Part shown: piece by piece, positions 20,785 to 31,665 of the stretch | Layout of the letters: each line of letters begins with the position of its first letter | Numbering within the stretch: the first letter of the stretch is position 1 | DNA from: Diploptera punctata | Lineage: Eukaryota > Arthropoda > Insecta > Blattodea > Blaberidae | Direction: 5' to 3' | DNA length: 64,000 nt | NCBI GenBank assembly: GCA_030220185.1 | Contig: JASPKZ010004956.1 | Coordinates: forward strand, 312,501 to 376,500 | Position numbers and translations under genes: made by a program | The notes under the pieces: model-generated | What the model was told of the DNA's origin: nothing | Seen by the model: only the letters and a program-made list of their open reading frames with translations | Database searches by the model: none

Positions 20785-22560
20785 CATTTTGAAATTGACG
20801 CAGGAATAATTTTGATGACGTAATATATATCTGTAAAGATCAGATTTTCTGATTCTATACGATAATATTTCAAATGTGTATTATTTTAATCTAATATTAG
20901 TGGCAAAACTTTTCATATTCCAAACCTGTAAAAACACGCAGAATTCTACCAATTTTCTTTAAAGGTTTCGGTCTTATTAATTCGTTTTATTTCACAAGCT
21001 CTTTTGTTAAACCATACTTTGGCCCTCCTTAGTCGTAAATGTAATAATATTAATTGCATTCTAATGTTCTAGATACCTTAAATGTGTCCTATAATTGTTA
21101 ACTTAAGCAATGATCTGTCATTCACGGAAAACGTATAAAAATTACTGTACAAATCTAATAATTGATGAATTAAAATATCCTCTTGGATTCTACGTTATCC
21201 GGTACACAGCTACAAAAAACATATTGATGACATTTTCTCGTATATTTATTATTTTTCCCGCTAGAGTCCCGTGACTTTTTGTCCTCTCATTTATATTGCT
21301 AATAGCCATGGCGCAGTCAGTTGCTTGCTGCATTCCGCTGAGGATTAACATAAACATGGTTTAGGAAATCTGATAGACTGTTCTGCTCAGCTGTTCCATA
21401 AAATAATTACAAGCCCTTATCCTGTGTCAATTTGAGCTAAAAGACAGTCAGCGGAATCATTTCAATATGTTCGGGTAAATGTTGCAGTAAATGAAGCGGC
21501 CTTACGTGTTGATTTAAAAAAATTACTACAATAAACAAAATTATATTCAGGTAGTTCATTGGAACAATAAGCATATCTGAATATCAATTGCTATTGCCTA
21601 ATTTAGATGCAAGGTGACAGAAAAGTACGGAAGAAATACAATGTTCTAGTGTCAGATTGTGACACATGGCACATAGTAGTAAAACTAAACAAATAACAGT
21701 TCAGGAGGTGACACAAAATGAGGTTGAAGAAGGGAAGAGATTTTTAGAAAAGCGATTTCAACATCTTTCAGCTAACCCGTCAACTTATGGAATTCACCAT
21801 GTGAAAGTGTTAAAGCCGTATATTATAGAATATACACAAATATCAAATGAAAAATCAGTGCAAAAAATTCACAAGTTACGTGTGTGAAAGAAAATTATAT
21901 TTTTATTACTGGCATTTAAATAATTTCTCATCAGGCGATTCTTCAATTGGTATGTTATTCAGTGAGTCGCTAGAGTATTGTATAGTTATTAAATTATCTC
22001 CGTATAATCGCTTTTTATCTAGTATAATTTGATATTATTTTGTAATATGTGTATAATATTTGCAGCTCCAGATTATTAAACTCATAATCAAATTCAGATA
22101 TGTCAGTCAGTCACAAATTGGAGTCGGTTAGTCACACATCATGTATTAGGTTATAACACCGGTCTTAATTGTGATTTATGTTTCTTTTTTATTGAAAATG
22201 TAACTTGTAATGTGCCCTCCAATCGGTATTTTAGAAATCTGATTTAGGAATCACACTTCAGAGAATGATGCAGATGAACATGTTAAGCTGCATGATGAGT
22301 CGACATTTATGTCAGTCAGTCACACATAATTTGATAGATAATAAATAATATTGTTTTTCTTCAGAAGTTGTATGTTTATATACAGTCTTAATCACACACT
22401 TTTCCTCTATCATATCACGTAGATAATATCCCTAGTTTCAATCAATTGTAATATTAATGCAACCATTTTGCTGCAAAAGTGCATTGTAAATGTCATTCAA
22501 TCACATATGGAATTGCTCTATAACTGATCAATAAAGGAATTAATAAAATCACGTCTTTTG
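20785..22560. repeat. Dispersed repeat Y, long copy
   Basis: The first 620 bp (attttgaaattgacgcagg to about 21400) recur at 39838-40435 with roughly 85% identity by eye. The end (cacatatggaattgctctat near 22502) recurs at 40436-40458. The short copy therefore lacks about 1.1 kb present here. The extra part holds the 73-codon ORF at 21666-21887 and several gtcagtcagtcacaca motifs (near 22100, 22130, 22310). Strand of the family is unknown. Confidence 0.7.
21666..21887 (+). CDS. 73-aa ORF inside repeat Y, not recognised
   Basis: Reads SKTKQITVQEVTQNEVEEGK, then FLEKRFQHLSANPSTYGIHH and VKVLKPYIIEYTQISNEKSV. The composition is protein-like. It lies in the 1.1 kb that the short copy of repeat Y has lost, which would fit an autonomous versus non-autonomous pair. 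No family recognised; it could be one exon or the tail of a longer protein. Confidence 0.3.
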   Translation: MAHSSKTKQITVQEVTQNEVEEGKRFLEKRFQHLSANPSTYGIHHVKVLKPYIIEYTQISNEKSVQKIHKLRV

Positions 22561-22754
22561 GTCACCTCCATGGCTAACAACGAACAAAACAACAATCCAA
22601 TACCAAAAATAAATTCTTATGAAAGTGCATAAACAGGACTTTTCAAGGAGGTAATTCTATAAATACTCCTAGTTACAAAATATCAACATTAATTCCCAGA
22701 AAATATGTTAAACCTGAAAATAGATACTCAATAAAAATTCATGCGATTTAATGG

Positions 22755-23060
22755 ATCATCATCAATTGCAGTAACGGATTAGGTCGTTAGCCTGTTCCGC
22801 TTCAGGATAGAAATTGATCCCTCCATCTCTTCCTAGGTCTTCCTGGTGTCTTCGCCCCGTGGGTCTGTAGTTCAATAGCTGCAGAGGTATTCTATTGTTT
22901 GGCATTCTAAGGTGTTCATGCCAATTATTTTGTTATATTTTAATGGTTTCAGTTATTGTCGGTGTGTTGAGGGCTTTGCGGATATCTTCATTACGCATGT
23001 GGTCATAAAGTGTATAAACCGCTAAAGGTCTTAATAACTTCATTTCTATAGCTACTATCC
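22755..23060 (-). mobile_element. LINE 3' fragment
   Basis: Minus strand reads MKLLRPLAVYTLYDHMRNED, then NNWHEHLRMPNNRIPLQLLN and YRPTGRRHQEDLGRDGG, the NRIPxxxLxYxPxGRRxxGRPxxR end of an endonuclease-RT LINE ORF like that at 52905-56093 (there SNRIPKAVYNYIPRGRRSLG). Only the last 100 codons are present. Confidence 0.7.
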
Positions 23061-23149
23061 AATTTATTTTACCTGTAGTAAGAGTCAAAGTAGAGTTGGA
23101 AGAGCCATTGTTTTATAAAATTTTAGAATTTTAGCTGGGCGTTCCTTTC

Positions 23150-23285
23150 GGAGAAGTGTGTTTTTTGATTTAACGGATAAATTAAATAACTTAGAAATTA
23201 ATATAAACACAAAAGTGACGTCATTCGACGTAAAAGCTCTACACAAACATCCCGATATACTAAATAATTTTTTTTATTTATTGCC
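23150..23285 (+). mobile_element. Penelope-like element, RT fragment 1
   Basis: FFDLTDKLNNLEININTKVT followed by SFDVKAL matches the PLE reverse transcriptase segment before its first catalytic Asp (typically KLVSFDVxSLFT). The coding text breaks off at about 23250-23285 and resumes at about 24205 after SINE and repeat X insertions. Confidence 0.65.
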
Positions 23286-23454
23286 ACCATGTTCTGATTT
23301 CGACATTATGGTAATTTCTCCTGGCATTGCGTTATTGTAACCCACATCTGAGGTTGGGCGCCTGGAAGGCGGAGTTACTCTCCCCCGATGATATATGATA
23401 GGTGATGTTGAAGGTAATGATGCGCCAGGAGAGGCCTTAATCTTAAAATTAATG

Positions 23455-23652
23455 AATATTAATAATGGTAATGATGGCCAGATGATGTTCGGGGACCATT
23501 TGGGCCTTAACGTTTCCTGACATTTGTCTTCAGGTGAGGAAAAACCTAAAAAAAACCATCACCCAGGAAACGTGTCCCGACGGAGGATCTAACTTGGGCC
23601 CACTGCGTGACAAGGCGGCACGCTTTCTTGAAATAACAGCAGTGGACGACGA
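23455..23652 (-). mobile_element. tRNA-derived SINE, minus orientation, inserted in PLE
   Basis: Same family as 19435-19630: gaggaaaaacctaaaaaaa, the B-box complement ggatctaacttgggccc, and the A-box complement aaggcggcacgctttcttg. An older related SINE scrap (gcgccaggagaggccttaa near 23422) precedes it. Confidence 0.7.
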
Positions 23653-23654
23653 AA

Positions 23655-24150
23655 CAATATATCTAATATATAAAAATGAATGTTTGTTTGTTTGTTCGTA
23701 TTCTATGCGCGGCCATACCGTTGATCCGATTTTGATGGGGGTTTTTGCAAAATGTTCAGATTCCCGGGATGAACATAGGCTATAAGAGAGTTGTAATATT
23801 CAATCCCTTCACCCCTAAAATCGCCCTTTGTAGTGAAAAACGTGAAATAAAGTCCCTATTTTTGACGCTTAAATGGCTTACTCTGCCTAAATCATAACAA
23901 ATACACCAAATTAATGTACACAGAATTGAATTTCTCACAAAACTCTACAAAAACGTCCGCTACAGCATATGTTTATCTTTTACGGATAACTCACGATAAC
24001 CATTTTTGTCTTTCATTGATGGCAAGAAGACCGGGATAAGCAAAATCCCGGGCAAGTATAACAGCGTACGTCTGGCGGTAAAACATATTCAAATTTACGA
24101 GTATATAGGAGTAAAAGCGCACGCCGGGTATTAGCTAGTATATATAAATA
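23655..24150 (+). repeat. Dispersed repeat X, copy c
   Basis: Starts aatatatctaatatataaaa with gtttgtttgtttg, continues gttgatccgattttgatggg and ggcttactctgcctaaatc, and ends ccgggtattagctagt at about 24137. It is the inverse of copy b. An (AT)n run follows at 24162-24196. Confidence 0.75.
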
Positions 24151-24161
24151 TAAATAAATAA

Positions 24162-24201
<40 letters not shown>

Positions 24202-24204
24202 CAA

Positions 24205-24764
24205 AAACTAACGGACAACCTTGACAAAAATTACATTATCCAATTAAACAAAATAGTTAACAATGAACTCTTTTTCCAAGAAGACGGAATCTCAATGGGA
24301 AGTCCCACATCAGGAATTCTAGTAGAAATTTTCTAGCAAGAATTTAAAAACAAACATTTTGGAAATTAATAAATAAATTTATCATAAAATTGATAGCAAG
24401 ATATGTCGATGACGAATTAGTAATTTGTGATAAGGAAAATAGAAAACAAACACGAATTTCTCATGAATTAAATAACATGCGTGAAAAAAATATTTACCGG
24501 AGTAATAGAAGTCAACAATAATGTAAACTACCTAGATGTAACAGTAAGAAAACCTCATCAATAACATATACATAAGTATTTATCGAAAACCTATAAGCAA
24601 TGCACGTACCATACACAATAGTTTCAATCATCCTTACCAAAAAAATCAGTACATCAACTGTTTAATAATTTTTAATAATTTTAATAATCCTTAAATAAAG
24701 ATAATTATAACAAAGAGTTAAACTACGTTAAATAATAATATCGTAGAAATCACAGGCCTAAGCG

Positions 24765-24817
<53 letters not shown>

Positions 24818-25413
24818 GAACAATATACTCAACAAAACTAAACTCGAAAAATAATCTGTTGAAAAATGACAGGATTACATTTCTGTATATATATAGAAAA
24901 AAAACATAACATTAGCTAATACACTAAAAAAACTTAGCAAAAATATAAATATAACATTGGACTTATAGAACTGCAAATACGCCAAGTATTGAAGAAAGTA
25001 TTAATTTTAGTAGCACATGGGTATATAAATTAAAATAGAAAAAATGCATACATAGAAAGAAGCAGTAGAAACTTTAATATTGGATTTAAATAATATTTTT
25101 AAATATGCGGATGGGATATCCACTTACATCAAACATGTAATTTAGGCAGGACATATTATGCAAGCTATAGACAACACCCTCACAATACTGCATAGAGAGA
25201 GGAATCCTGTAAAGATATAGACAACACTCTCACAATACTGCATAGAGAGAGGAATCCTGTGAAGACAAACATACTGGAGGAAATGGAGTGCCTAAAAGAA
25301 ATCGACAACAGCTTGAATTTAAACGAGATTGCTCCGAATGCATACAATCTTCTCTACAATATAATCACATGTAAACCATGCAAAATAGCATACCAACCTT
25401 CTTCTGAAGATGG
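24205..25413 (+). mobile_element. Penelope-like element, RT and GIY-YIG endonuclease remnants
   Basis: The PLE polyprotein resumes. NELFFQEDGISMGSPTSGIL (about 24262-24320) is the PLE RT motif QxDGxxMGSPxSG. ARYVDDELVICDKENRK (about 24396-24445) holds the catalytic YVDD box. NNVNYLDVTVRK (about 24520-24550) is the conserved post-RT block. The GIY-YIG side appears as TCNLGRTYYASYRQHPHN (from about 25134) and IDNTLTILHRERNPVKTNIL then EEMECLKEIDNSLNLNEIAP (25216-25345). Stops and shifts are frequent, and an (AT)n run at 24768-24813 interrupts it. The C-terminal PSSEDG lies exactly at the hAT insertion point. Confidence 0.8.
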
Positions 25414-25421
25414 ATCTAGAC
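25414..25421 (+). repeat. Target-site duplication, left of hAT
   Basis: atctagac, 8 bp. Its partner gtctagac is at 26822-26829 (7 of 8 identical). Confidence 0.85.
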
Positions 25422-26646
25422 CAGAGCCGTCCAAACTACGGTCCGCGGGTCACATCCGGCCCGCCATGGCTTTTCGTATGGCCCGCGAAAGCACTGATAT
25501 GAACAAATTAATTTTAGATTTTAAGTTTAGATTTTAAAATGTAACATCTAGTTTGGACATCCCTGTGTGAAATTCAGCTCTCTGGAATGTGAGGTTGAGG
25601 TGTCACGGCTTCTCTTGAAAAAGTAGTAGAGATGATTCATCTCTTATTTACCTTTCCTCCCCCACTCCAAACTTTGAACATTACTTGTTTTGTTTGTTGT
25701 ATTGTCAATCAAACAGTAGCATGTGTACGTAATAGTTTTAAAAATAGTTTTACAGCGAGAAAATGCTTTCAAAAATACGCAAATTGATTCCGAGTGTTTT
25801 AAGTTTAACGAATCCTGGACTAGAAAGTACCAGCATTTTTTTTGTCGACATGGCAAAGCATTTGAATGACTTGAATATTATTTTACAAGGTGAAGACAAA
25901 TTAATCAACCAAGTTTACAGTGCAATAACAGCTTTCTAATTGAAACTGAAGCTATTGAAAAGGAACGTGTCTGTGAAAAACTGCATACATTTTCCAAGTA
26001 TAAATGCTCTGCAAAATGAATATCCTGAATTGTGTTTCAGAAGTGCTTATTTTGTGGAGGTTATTGAAAGAATTGAAGAAGAGTTTTCTAATAGATTTGT
26101 TATTTCAATAAAATGGAACCAGACGTTTCTTTGTTTTGGTCTCCATTTTCCTTCGATGTTAACAAAGCACCAGCAATGTTGCAATTAGAATTAATAGATT
26201 TGCAGTGTAATGACGCAATGAAAGGAGTTTTTGATCCTACAGATATCATTAAGTTTTCTACAAGTTACTACTTGAATAATATTTAGGGCTAAAGGAACGC
26301 GCCCGACGTTTAATCCGCATGTTTCCCTCGACATACTTGTGTGAACAAACATTTTCTAAAATTAAAATTCAAAAATCACGATTGAGGTCAAGTTTGAGTG
26401 GCGAACATCTCCAAGACGTCTTATTTAGGCTTATCAGTACTACTCAGCAGACACCTGACATCCACCGTTTGTTTTTCTTCAAAAAGCAAGCTCCACTCTT
26501 CTCATTAGGTATCTAAGTATAGGCCTATTCACTTTTGTACCATTTTTTTTTACAATTTTAGTTGCAGCATGGTGTTTTGTGCACAAAAGTTTTAACATTC
26601 TTCTGTATGATCACATAATTTTATTTTAGTAGTAGTAGTAGTAGTA

Positions 26647-26710
<64 letters not shown>

Positions 26711-26821
26711 CAACAATAGAAGCAGCAGTAGCAGCAATAATAGTAACGATATGTATATTCCGGCCCGCAATCAATTGCACAATCAGTTATTGGCCCGGCC
26801 CATAAAGTTTGGGCGGCCCTG
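25422..26821 (+). mobile_element. Complete but dead hAT DNA transposon, 1,400 bp
   Basis: Terminal inverted repeats are cagagccgtccaaac (left) and, reverse-complemented, cagggccgcccaaac (right), typical hAT ends, with the 8-bp duplication expected for hAT. Transposase remnants on the plus strand: FFVDMAKHLNDLNIILQGED (about 25838-25900), CIHFPSINALQNEYPELC (about 25980-26035), and the C-terminal dimerisation block FPSTYLCEQTFSKIKIQKSR with SLSGEHLQDVLFRLIS (26320-26440). These match the ZBED/GTF2IRD2-like branch. The N-terminal BED finger and most of the catalytic core are absent, so it is an internally deleted, decayed copy. A (AGT)n/(AAT)n microsatellite at about 26631-26705 grew inside it. 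Confidence 0.9.
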
Positions 26822-26829
26822 GTCTAGAC

Positions 26830-27450
26830 CCTAAAGGTTTAGAAACAATTATTAATTTTATGGAGACGAACCTACAAGTCATCTCATTTTATAATTTTGT
26901 ATTGTAGCAATAAGATATTCTGGAAAATGGTATATCTACAATAGTAACAAATACACTAATGAATTTGTCATTGAAACAGATAATATTTTCATAGTCTTCA
27001 AAGTGGGATATGATAATGTAGATACAGTAGGATTCAATACTAGAATTCCAGATCCCATTCAAACTTAATAATCTAGTTACAGTTACCATTAATAATACAA
27101 GAACATAGATTAGAATCATAGTATGATGACAGACAGCTTCTCTATTAATAATGATGTTAGATAGGAGACGTTCTTGCATGTATATTTTTCAATATTGTCC
27201 TGGAAAAAGTTATTAGAGATAACGTAAGATAACATCTCAACATATGATAATCTGTATCCTATAAATCAGTTCAAATTACCATATACTATACTGATTACGT
27301 AGATTTATTGCAAAACTCGGACTGTTATGAAACACACTTTTATTAATTTGGGAAAAGTAACAAAACAATAGTTAATGAGAAGAAAAACAAATACATGCCA
27401 ACTATCAGGACTATTTGTTCGGACTTAAAGTATTAGAAATTACTTCAAAT
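26830..27450. other. Unassigned; continuation downstream of the hAT
   Basis: Sequence resumes after the hAT duplication and should be the 3' end of the PLE target, but I see no PLE motif in it. Confidence 0.3.
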
Positions 27451-27454
27451 ATTG

Positions 27455-27897
27455 AGGGCACGCCTTACCGTAGTTGGTTAAGGCAATACGCTACAAACCA
27501 GAATATCGAGGGTTGGAGTCCAGATGGGATCAGGATTTTTAAACTGGCCCAAACTTCTGGTGGCATCATGGCCGTGGGGTAGACTCAGTCTATAATGGAA
27601 ATGAGTACCAGACACTTGTTCTGGGGGTAAAGGCGGCCGTCACACAGGTCTTACAATACGACTCACATCAAATGTCAATTTTCTAGAAAATATGTAAGCT
27701 TTAACCTTCTACTGCCCGAAGGGTTTCCTATAGCCTATGATGGGACCAATTTACATTTTTACTTCAAATTTGTGGAAAGCAACGGGAAGCTACCATGCCT
27801 ACAATTCCCTAGTAAAGCTGCATAGCATAGCATAGAAATGCCACGATTCCAGTGAAAGACCTGTTCTCGGGCAGAATTACTATGGATGGATGGCTAT
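27455..27897 (+). mobile_element. tRNA-derived SINE, long copy
   Basis: A tRNA-like head (A box tagttggttaaggcaatac, B-box-like gggttggagtcc) is followed by a body with ggaaatgagtaccagaca and ggtaaaggcggccgtcac, and a 3' part gaaagcaacgggaagctacc ... gggcagaattactatggat ending in atgg repeats. The 3' part is shared with 2781-3086, and the body with 33300-33490, so this copy joins both modules. Confidence 0.75.
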
Positions 27898-27909
27898 TGA
27901 TATACCGTT

Positions 27910-28600
27910 TTATGTAACATGCACAATTATCCATCTTATTTAAAAATTGGACTACATAAATTTAAAACAATACTTAGTTATACATATCTGGGATCTGAGA
28001 TAATTTGCAAGAATAATATTACTGCTAAAGTTCAGAAGCAAATTATGGCTGGGAATAAATGCTTTGCTTGTCTTCCAGAAAGCGTTTTTAAGTCTCAGTT
28101 AATATCTAGGAAACCAAAATCATGATGTAGACCTATAAAGTTCTCGTGAGAACAATAATTAATAAGATACGCCTCTGAAACCTGGACCTTGCTGAATGTC
28201 TGTTGAGGAGTCTTTGGAATTGTTCGAAAGATGAGGACTTAGACCTATCTATGGAGGTATGCAAGATAACGGTATCTAGAGGAGGAGGTACAATTCTGAA
28301 TTGTATAATTTTTGTAATCAAACTGATGTGGTGTAAAATATTAAAATTAGTACATTGGTTGGGGCTGACAATGTAATACGCATGGATGATAAAATAACTA
28401 CCAAAGGGATTATAATGTACAGCCTTTGTAACTAGGTAAGTGGGAAGGCCTAAATCAACGTAGGAGTATGATGATTGAGGATATCAGGACTAAAAAAACA
28501 GAAAGAGGAAGCGAAAGACAGAAAGGTTTGGCAAGATCTCCTTAAGAAGGTCAGAGCCTACAATGTGCTGACGTGCCATTTGTGATTACTGTTATGAAAA
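27910..28600 (+). mobile_element. LINE reverse transcriptase C-terminal fragment
   Basis: Plus-strand blocks: TILSYTYLGSEIICKNNITA (about 27967-28025), QKQIMAGNKCFACLPESVF, then in other frames RYASETWTLLNV (near 28160-28200), RRYNSELYNF-type and KRKRKTERFGKIS-type text. YLGSE and YASETWTL are standard post-RT LINE motifs. It lacks the catalytic RT core and has many shifts. Confidence 0.7.
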
Positions 28601-28826
28601 ATTATCTGCGTCATAATGATATTCACATTATGATAAGTAAAATCGGCACGGTCGTCCAGTTCATAACAACACAACCATATCTTAAAATTCCATAAAAAAA
28701 GTTGAGTTGGCATATCTCAATTGAGAGATGAATTGTCCAGTGCAAAGACTGACCTGACGCAGGATAATTTTGGACACACAATTCGTTAGAGTAGGAGAGG
28801 GGTAGATTTATAGTGAGTCGTAGAGA

Positions 28827-28829
<3 letters not shown>

Positions 28830-28869
<40 letters not shown>
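28830..28869. repeat. (GA)n microsatellite
   Basis: Preceded by gtgtgtgtg. It creates an RERERE pseudo-ORF on one strand and a SLSLSL one on the other. Confidence 0.95.
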
Positions 28870-28873
<4 letters not shown>

Positions 28874-29034
28874 GATTCTCTATCTGAAAACAAATGCTGC
28901 TGTAGTAATCATTCACTGCGTATGAAATACATAAGAAGAAAGCGAATTTATTTGATAGCAGCGTTTGAATTATTTGAACAGAATACTATTAATGTCATCA
29001 TCATACGATTACTTTATGCCTTAAATACATATGA

Positions 29035-29222
29035 TAATGATAAGGATGATGATGATGGCCGAATGATTTTCGGGGACCGATTGGTCCTAAGCTTCCTGAT
29101 ATTTGTCTTACAGGTGAGGAAAAACCCCAAAAAACCTCCCAGGAGCCTGTCTCGACCGAGAATCGAACCCGAGCCCGCTGCGTGACAAGGCAGCGCGCTA
29201 CCTCGAGACCACAGCGGTGGAC
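29035..29222 (-). mobile_element. tRNA-derived SINE, minus orientation, best tRNA head
   Basis: Minus strand: A box tggtctcgaggtagcgcgct, B box cgggttcgattctcggtc, then ggggtttttcctcacctgta and a catcatcatc-type tail. It is the least decayed member of the family also at 19435 and 23455. Confidence 0.8.
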
Positions 29223-29329
29223 GATATATATATATATAGTCCGAATGTTTTATGTAATATTAATCTCCAAATATGTACATAAATATGTAATAAGAATAGT
29301 CAAAATACATATTTATTATAAAGAATCAA

Positions 29330-29650
29330 AATATATGAATTAATAAAATATTGCCTGTCGTTTCTTTGTCCAAGCTTTGTTTTGTATTGATGCGATTTTT
29401 TCTCTTAAAATTCACTAATTTTATAAGAATTTTGAGGATAATTGTCCTAATGATATTAATATCACTATATAGTTTATATAATTCATCATTATATCTAATG
29501 CGCCATTTCCCATTTTCGCGTATCACGCCAAATATGTTCCTTCATATTTTTCTTCCAAATATTCTAATTTTATTTTCTTGGTTATTTGTTAGGGCCCCAA
29601 ATTTCACAGCCATAGAAAGCAACAGGTCTCAAAAGGGTTATTAAATAGAT
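29330..29650 (-). mobile_element. LINE C-terminal fragment
   Basis: Minus strand: ENGKWRIRYNDELYKLYSDI and NIIRTI, plus LLSMAVKFGALTNN-type text at the high-coordinate side (post-RT FETWT-like region). This matches the WRIRYNDELYxLY block of LINEs related to the one at 27910. About 100 codons, with shifts. Confidence 0.65.
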
Positions 29651-30114
29651 TGCACATTTACAGAAATGAAAATAGTTGAACATTTTCAGCAGTCTTTTAC
29701 TAATTCATTGATTAACGCTGTCATATTTGTACGCTACATGAGTATTGGTATCTCGGCCAGGTCCCACCGCACAGCTTGCAGAAAAGTCTTCCTTGGTGTC
29801 ATGGAATGCTTCATTTTCACATATTTTCCCATGGAAAAACAGTGTACAGCAAAATGTGTGTGAAGGTGTCGGTGTTGGAAGTTGGGTGCTTTTCAGACGT
29901 CCGTTACCATTACCTCATATGGAACTGGTATGACTTTCTTCTGTCACTCTTCAATGGCAGTTCAGCATTCAGGAGTATCAGTCAGTTTGGATGCTGTTTG
30001 GGATGTCCTCGATGAAGAAAATTTCTTGCGCTAGAATATCAACACTAACTACTTCTTGTGAATTTTGAGGTTGATTGAGTCGACTGTAGAAATCCGGCTT
30101 TGATGTTCTCCAGT

Positions 30115-31665
30115 TTCTTGATGTTCGCCAGGTATTGTCATATTAGTTGTACTCGATACTTGGCTATGAGCATGATTTTCAATAATGGCAAATGCTGTTG
30201 GCTAGAGTAGGTTTCTAAGTTAGAGGAAGTCGTCGTAACTTTCGTTACTGTCGCTGCTCTCTCCTGCACATGTATAGTTAATATAATTTCCGTACGCTGT
30301 AACCTTATTTCTAAGTATTTGAAGTGGGCTACAATTTCTATGTTTGACCTGCCACACGTGAACGTGTTTTTGATTATCTCCCTCATTTTCTCAACTTTAT
30401 GACATTTGTCTTTACGCTGTTTACTTGCATCAAGTTTTTCGTTGCTCATTCCATATTGTTCACAATGACCGTTTGTAGAACTGTGGTCGATTTCTGGATA
30501 ATATAACCACGTCATCTGCTTATTGTCTGACCATCGGGTCTGTGCCCCATAAGATATGCGAAATGAACCCCAATTCCTTTTGTGCCTCGGTAAATAATTT
30601 CCCTCCTGGCATTCCTACCTCTCCCATTCTCTCATTCCACTACTCACTATTTGAGCCTTCTTGCGGGAGAGAATTGCACTTGCAGTCCAGTGTTCTCAAC
30701 TCAACACTAATACCGTAGCACGGAGTGGTAAAATAAATATTATTAAGCAGATAATAGCATTTTGCGATGAAATGAAACAAACAGATTAATATGTTTCCTA
30801 TAAATTAACCTTATATTATGTATTCAAGAGCCATGACATTGTTTGACAATATCCCTACTCAGAAAGGTTCGTGGCTACTATTTGGCGTGGAAGTGAAGCG
30901 CGTAGAATGGAGTGAGTACAGGTGTTATTTTTTCTAAAAACGTCGACAGCACTAAAGATGCACAGATCCAATGGACCGGTAATATTGTAGTGGCTTGATT
31001 CCCCGATGTTAATGTATTTACACGGAAGAGTAGGAGCTAATTGGATTCCCTTGGAGGACCCCTATTATTTGGGTGATATCCGACATTAATACAATGCAGT
31101 CATATATTGCAACGTAGTTGCGTTGAGAATCGACTTCATTGGTTTTAGTATCTGATTTGTCATATCAAGAATATTCTCCTGTTTTGGGTGTTTTTTTTTT
31201 CTGTAGAAGCTGTCAAATTCATTTTCATAGTCTATGAATACCGCGTATAGTGGTGTAGCTGGTAGTGATATAGATTGTTAATATTCCGGTTTGAGCTCGT
31301 TGACAGCTTGGAGTGTGGATCTGTCTCATGTTAATCAGACATTTATGTTGGGATATGGTTCTACTTGGGTTCGATGCGCTTTAGGGGAATTTTGGTGAAG
31401 AGTTTGAATAGATAATTTTCCAGAGCTATTCTCCTCAATGAGTTTGAGTTATCTTTCTTGCTCTTGCATGTATACCTATTAAACTAATCGATTTTCTCCA
31501 TTGTTGTGATATTGCATTCCCTCTAAGGCATTCACTGAAAATGAGCGATAGTGGTTCTGCAAGATCGTAAAGCTCTTCAATTTCAGATGTTCTATGTGCA
31601 TTCCGTCAGGCCTCGCTGCTTCATTGTTTTTGACGTTCCTTATACGGTAAGTTCAGAATTCTCAT
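30115..31665 (-). mobile_element. LINE reverse transcriptase, heavily decayed
   Basis: Minus-strand blocks in N to C order: NEAARPDGMHIEHLK (near 31590-31620), AVFIDYENEFDSFYR (about 31200-31245, first RT catalytic Asp), KGIQLAPTLPCK (near 31030-31070), ADDVVILSRNRPQ (about 30485-30525, the ADD catalytic pair), GHCEQYGM and NIEIVAHFKYLEIRLQRTE with HVQERAATVTK (30230-30360). The order and spacing fit one non-LTR RT with stops and shifts. The stretch 30540-30770 between RT blocks does not look coding and may be an extra insertion. Confidence 0.75.

Noticed and set aside
25640..25860. Host gene in the ORF on the minus strand with CRQKKCW
   Set aside because: It lies wholly inside the hAT element and is antisense to its transposase remnants.
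28829..29185. 118-codon ORF with RERERERE
   Set aside because: It is driven by a (GA)n microsatellite and runs into a SINE on the opposite strand.
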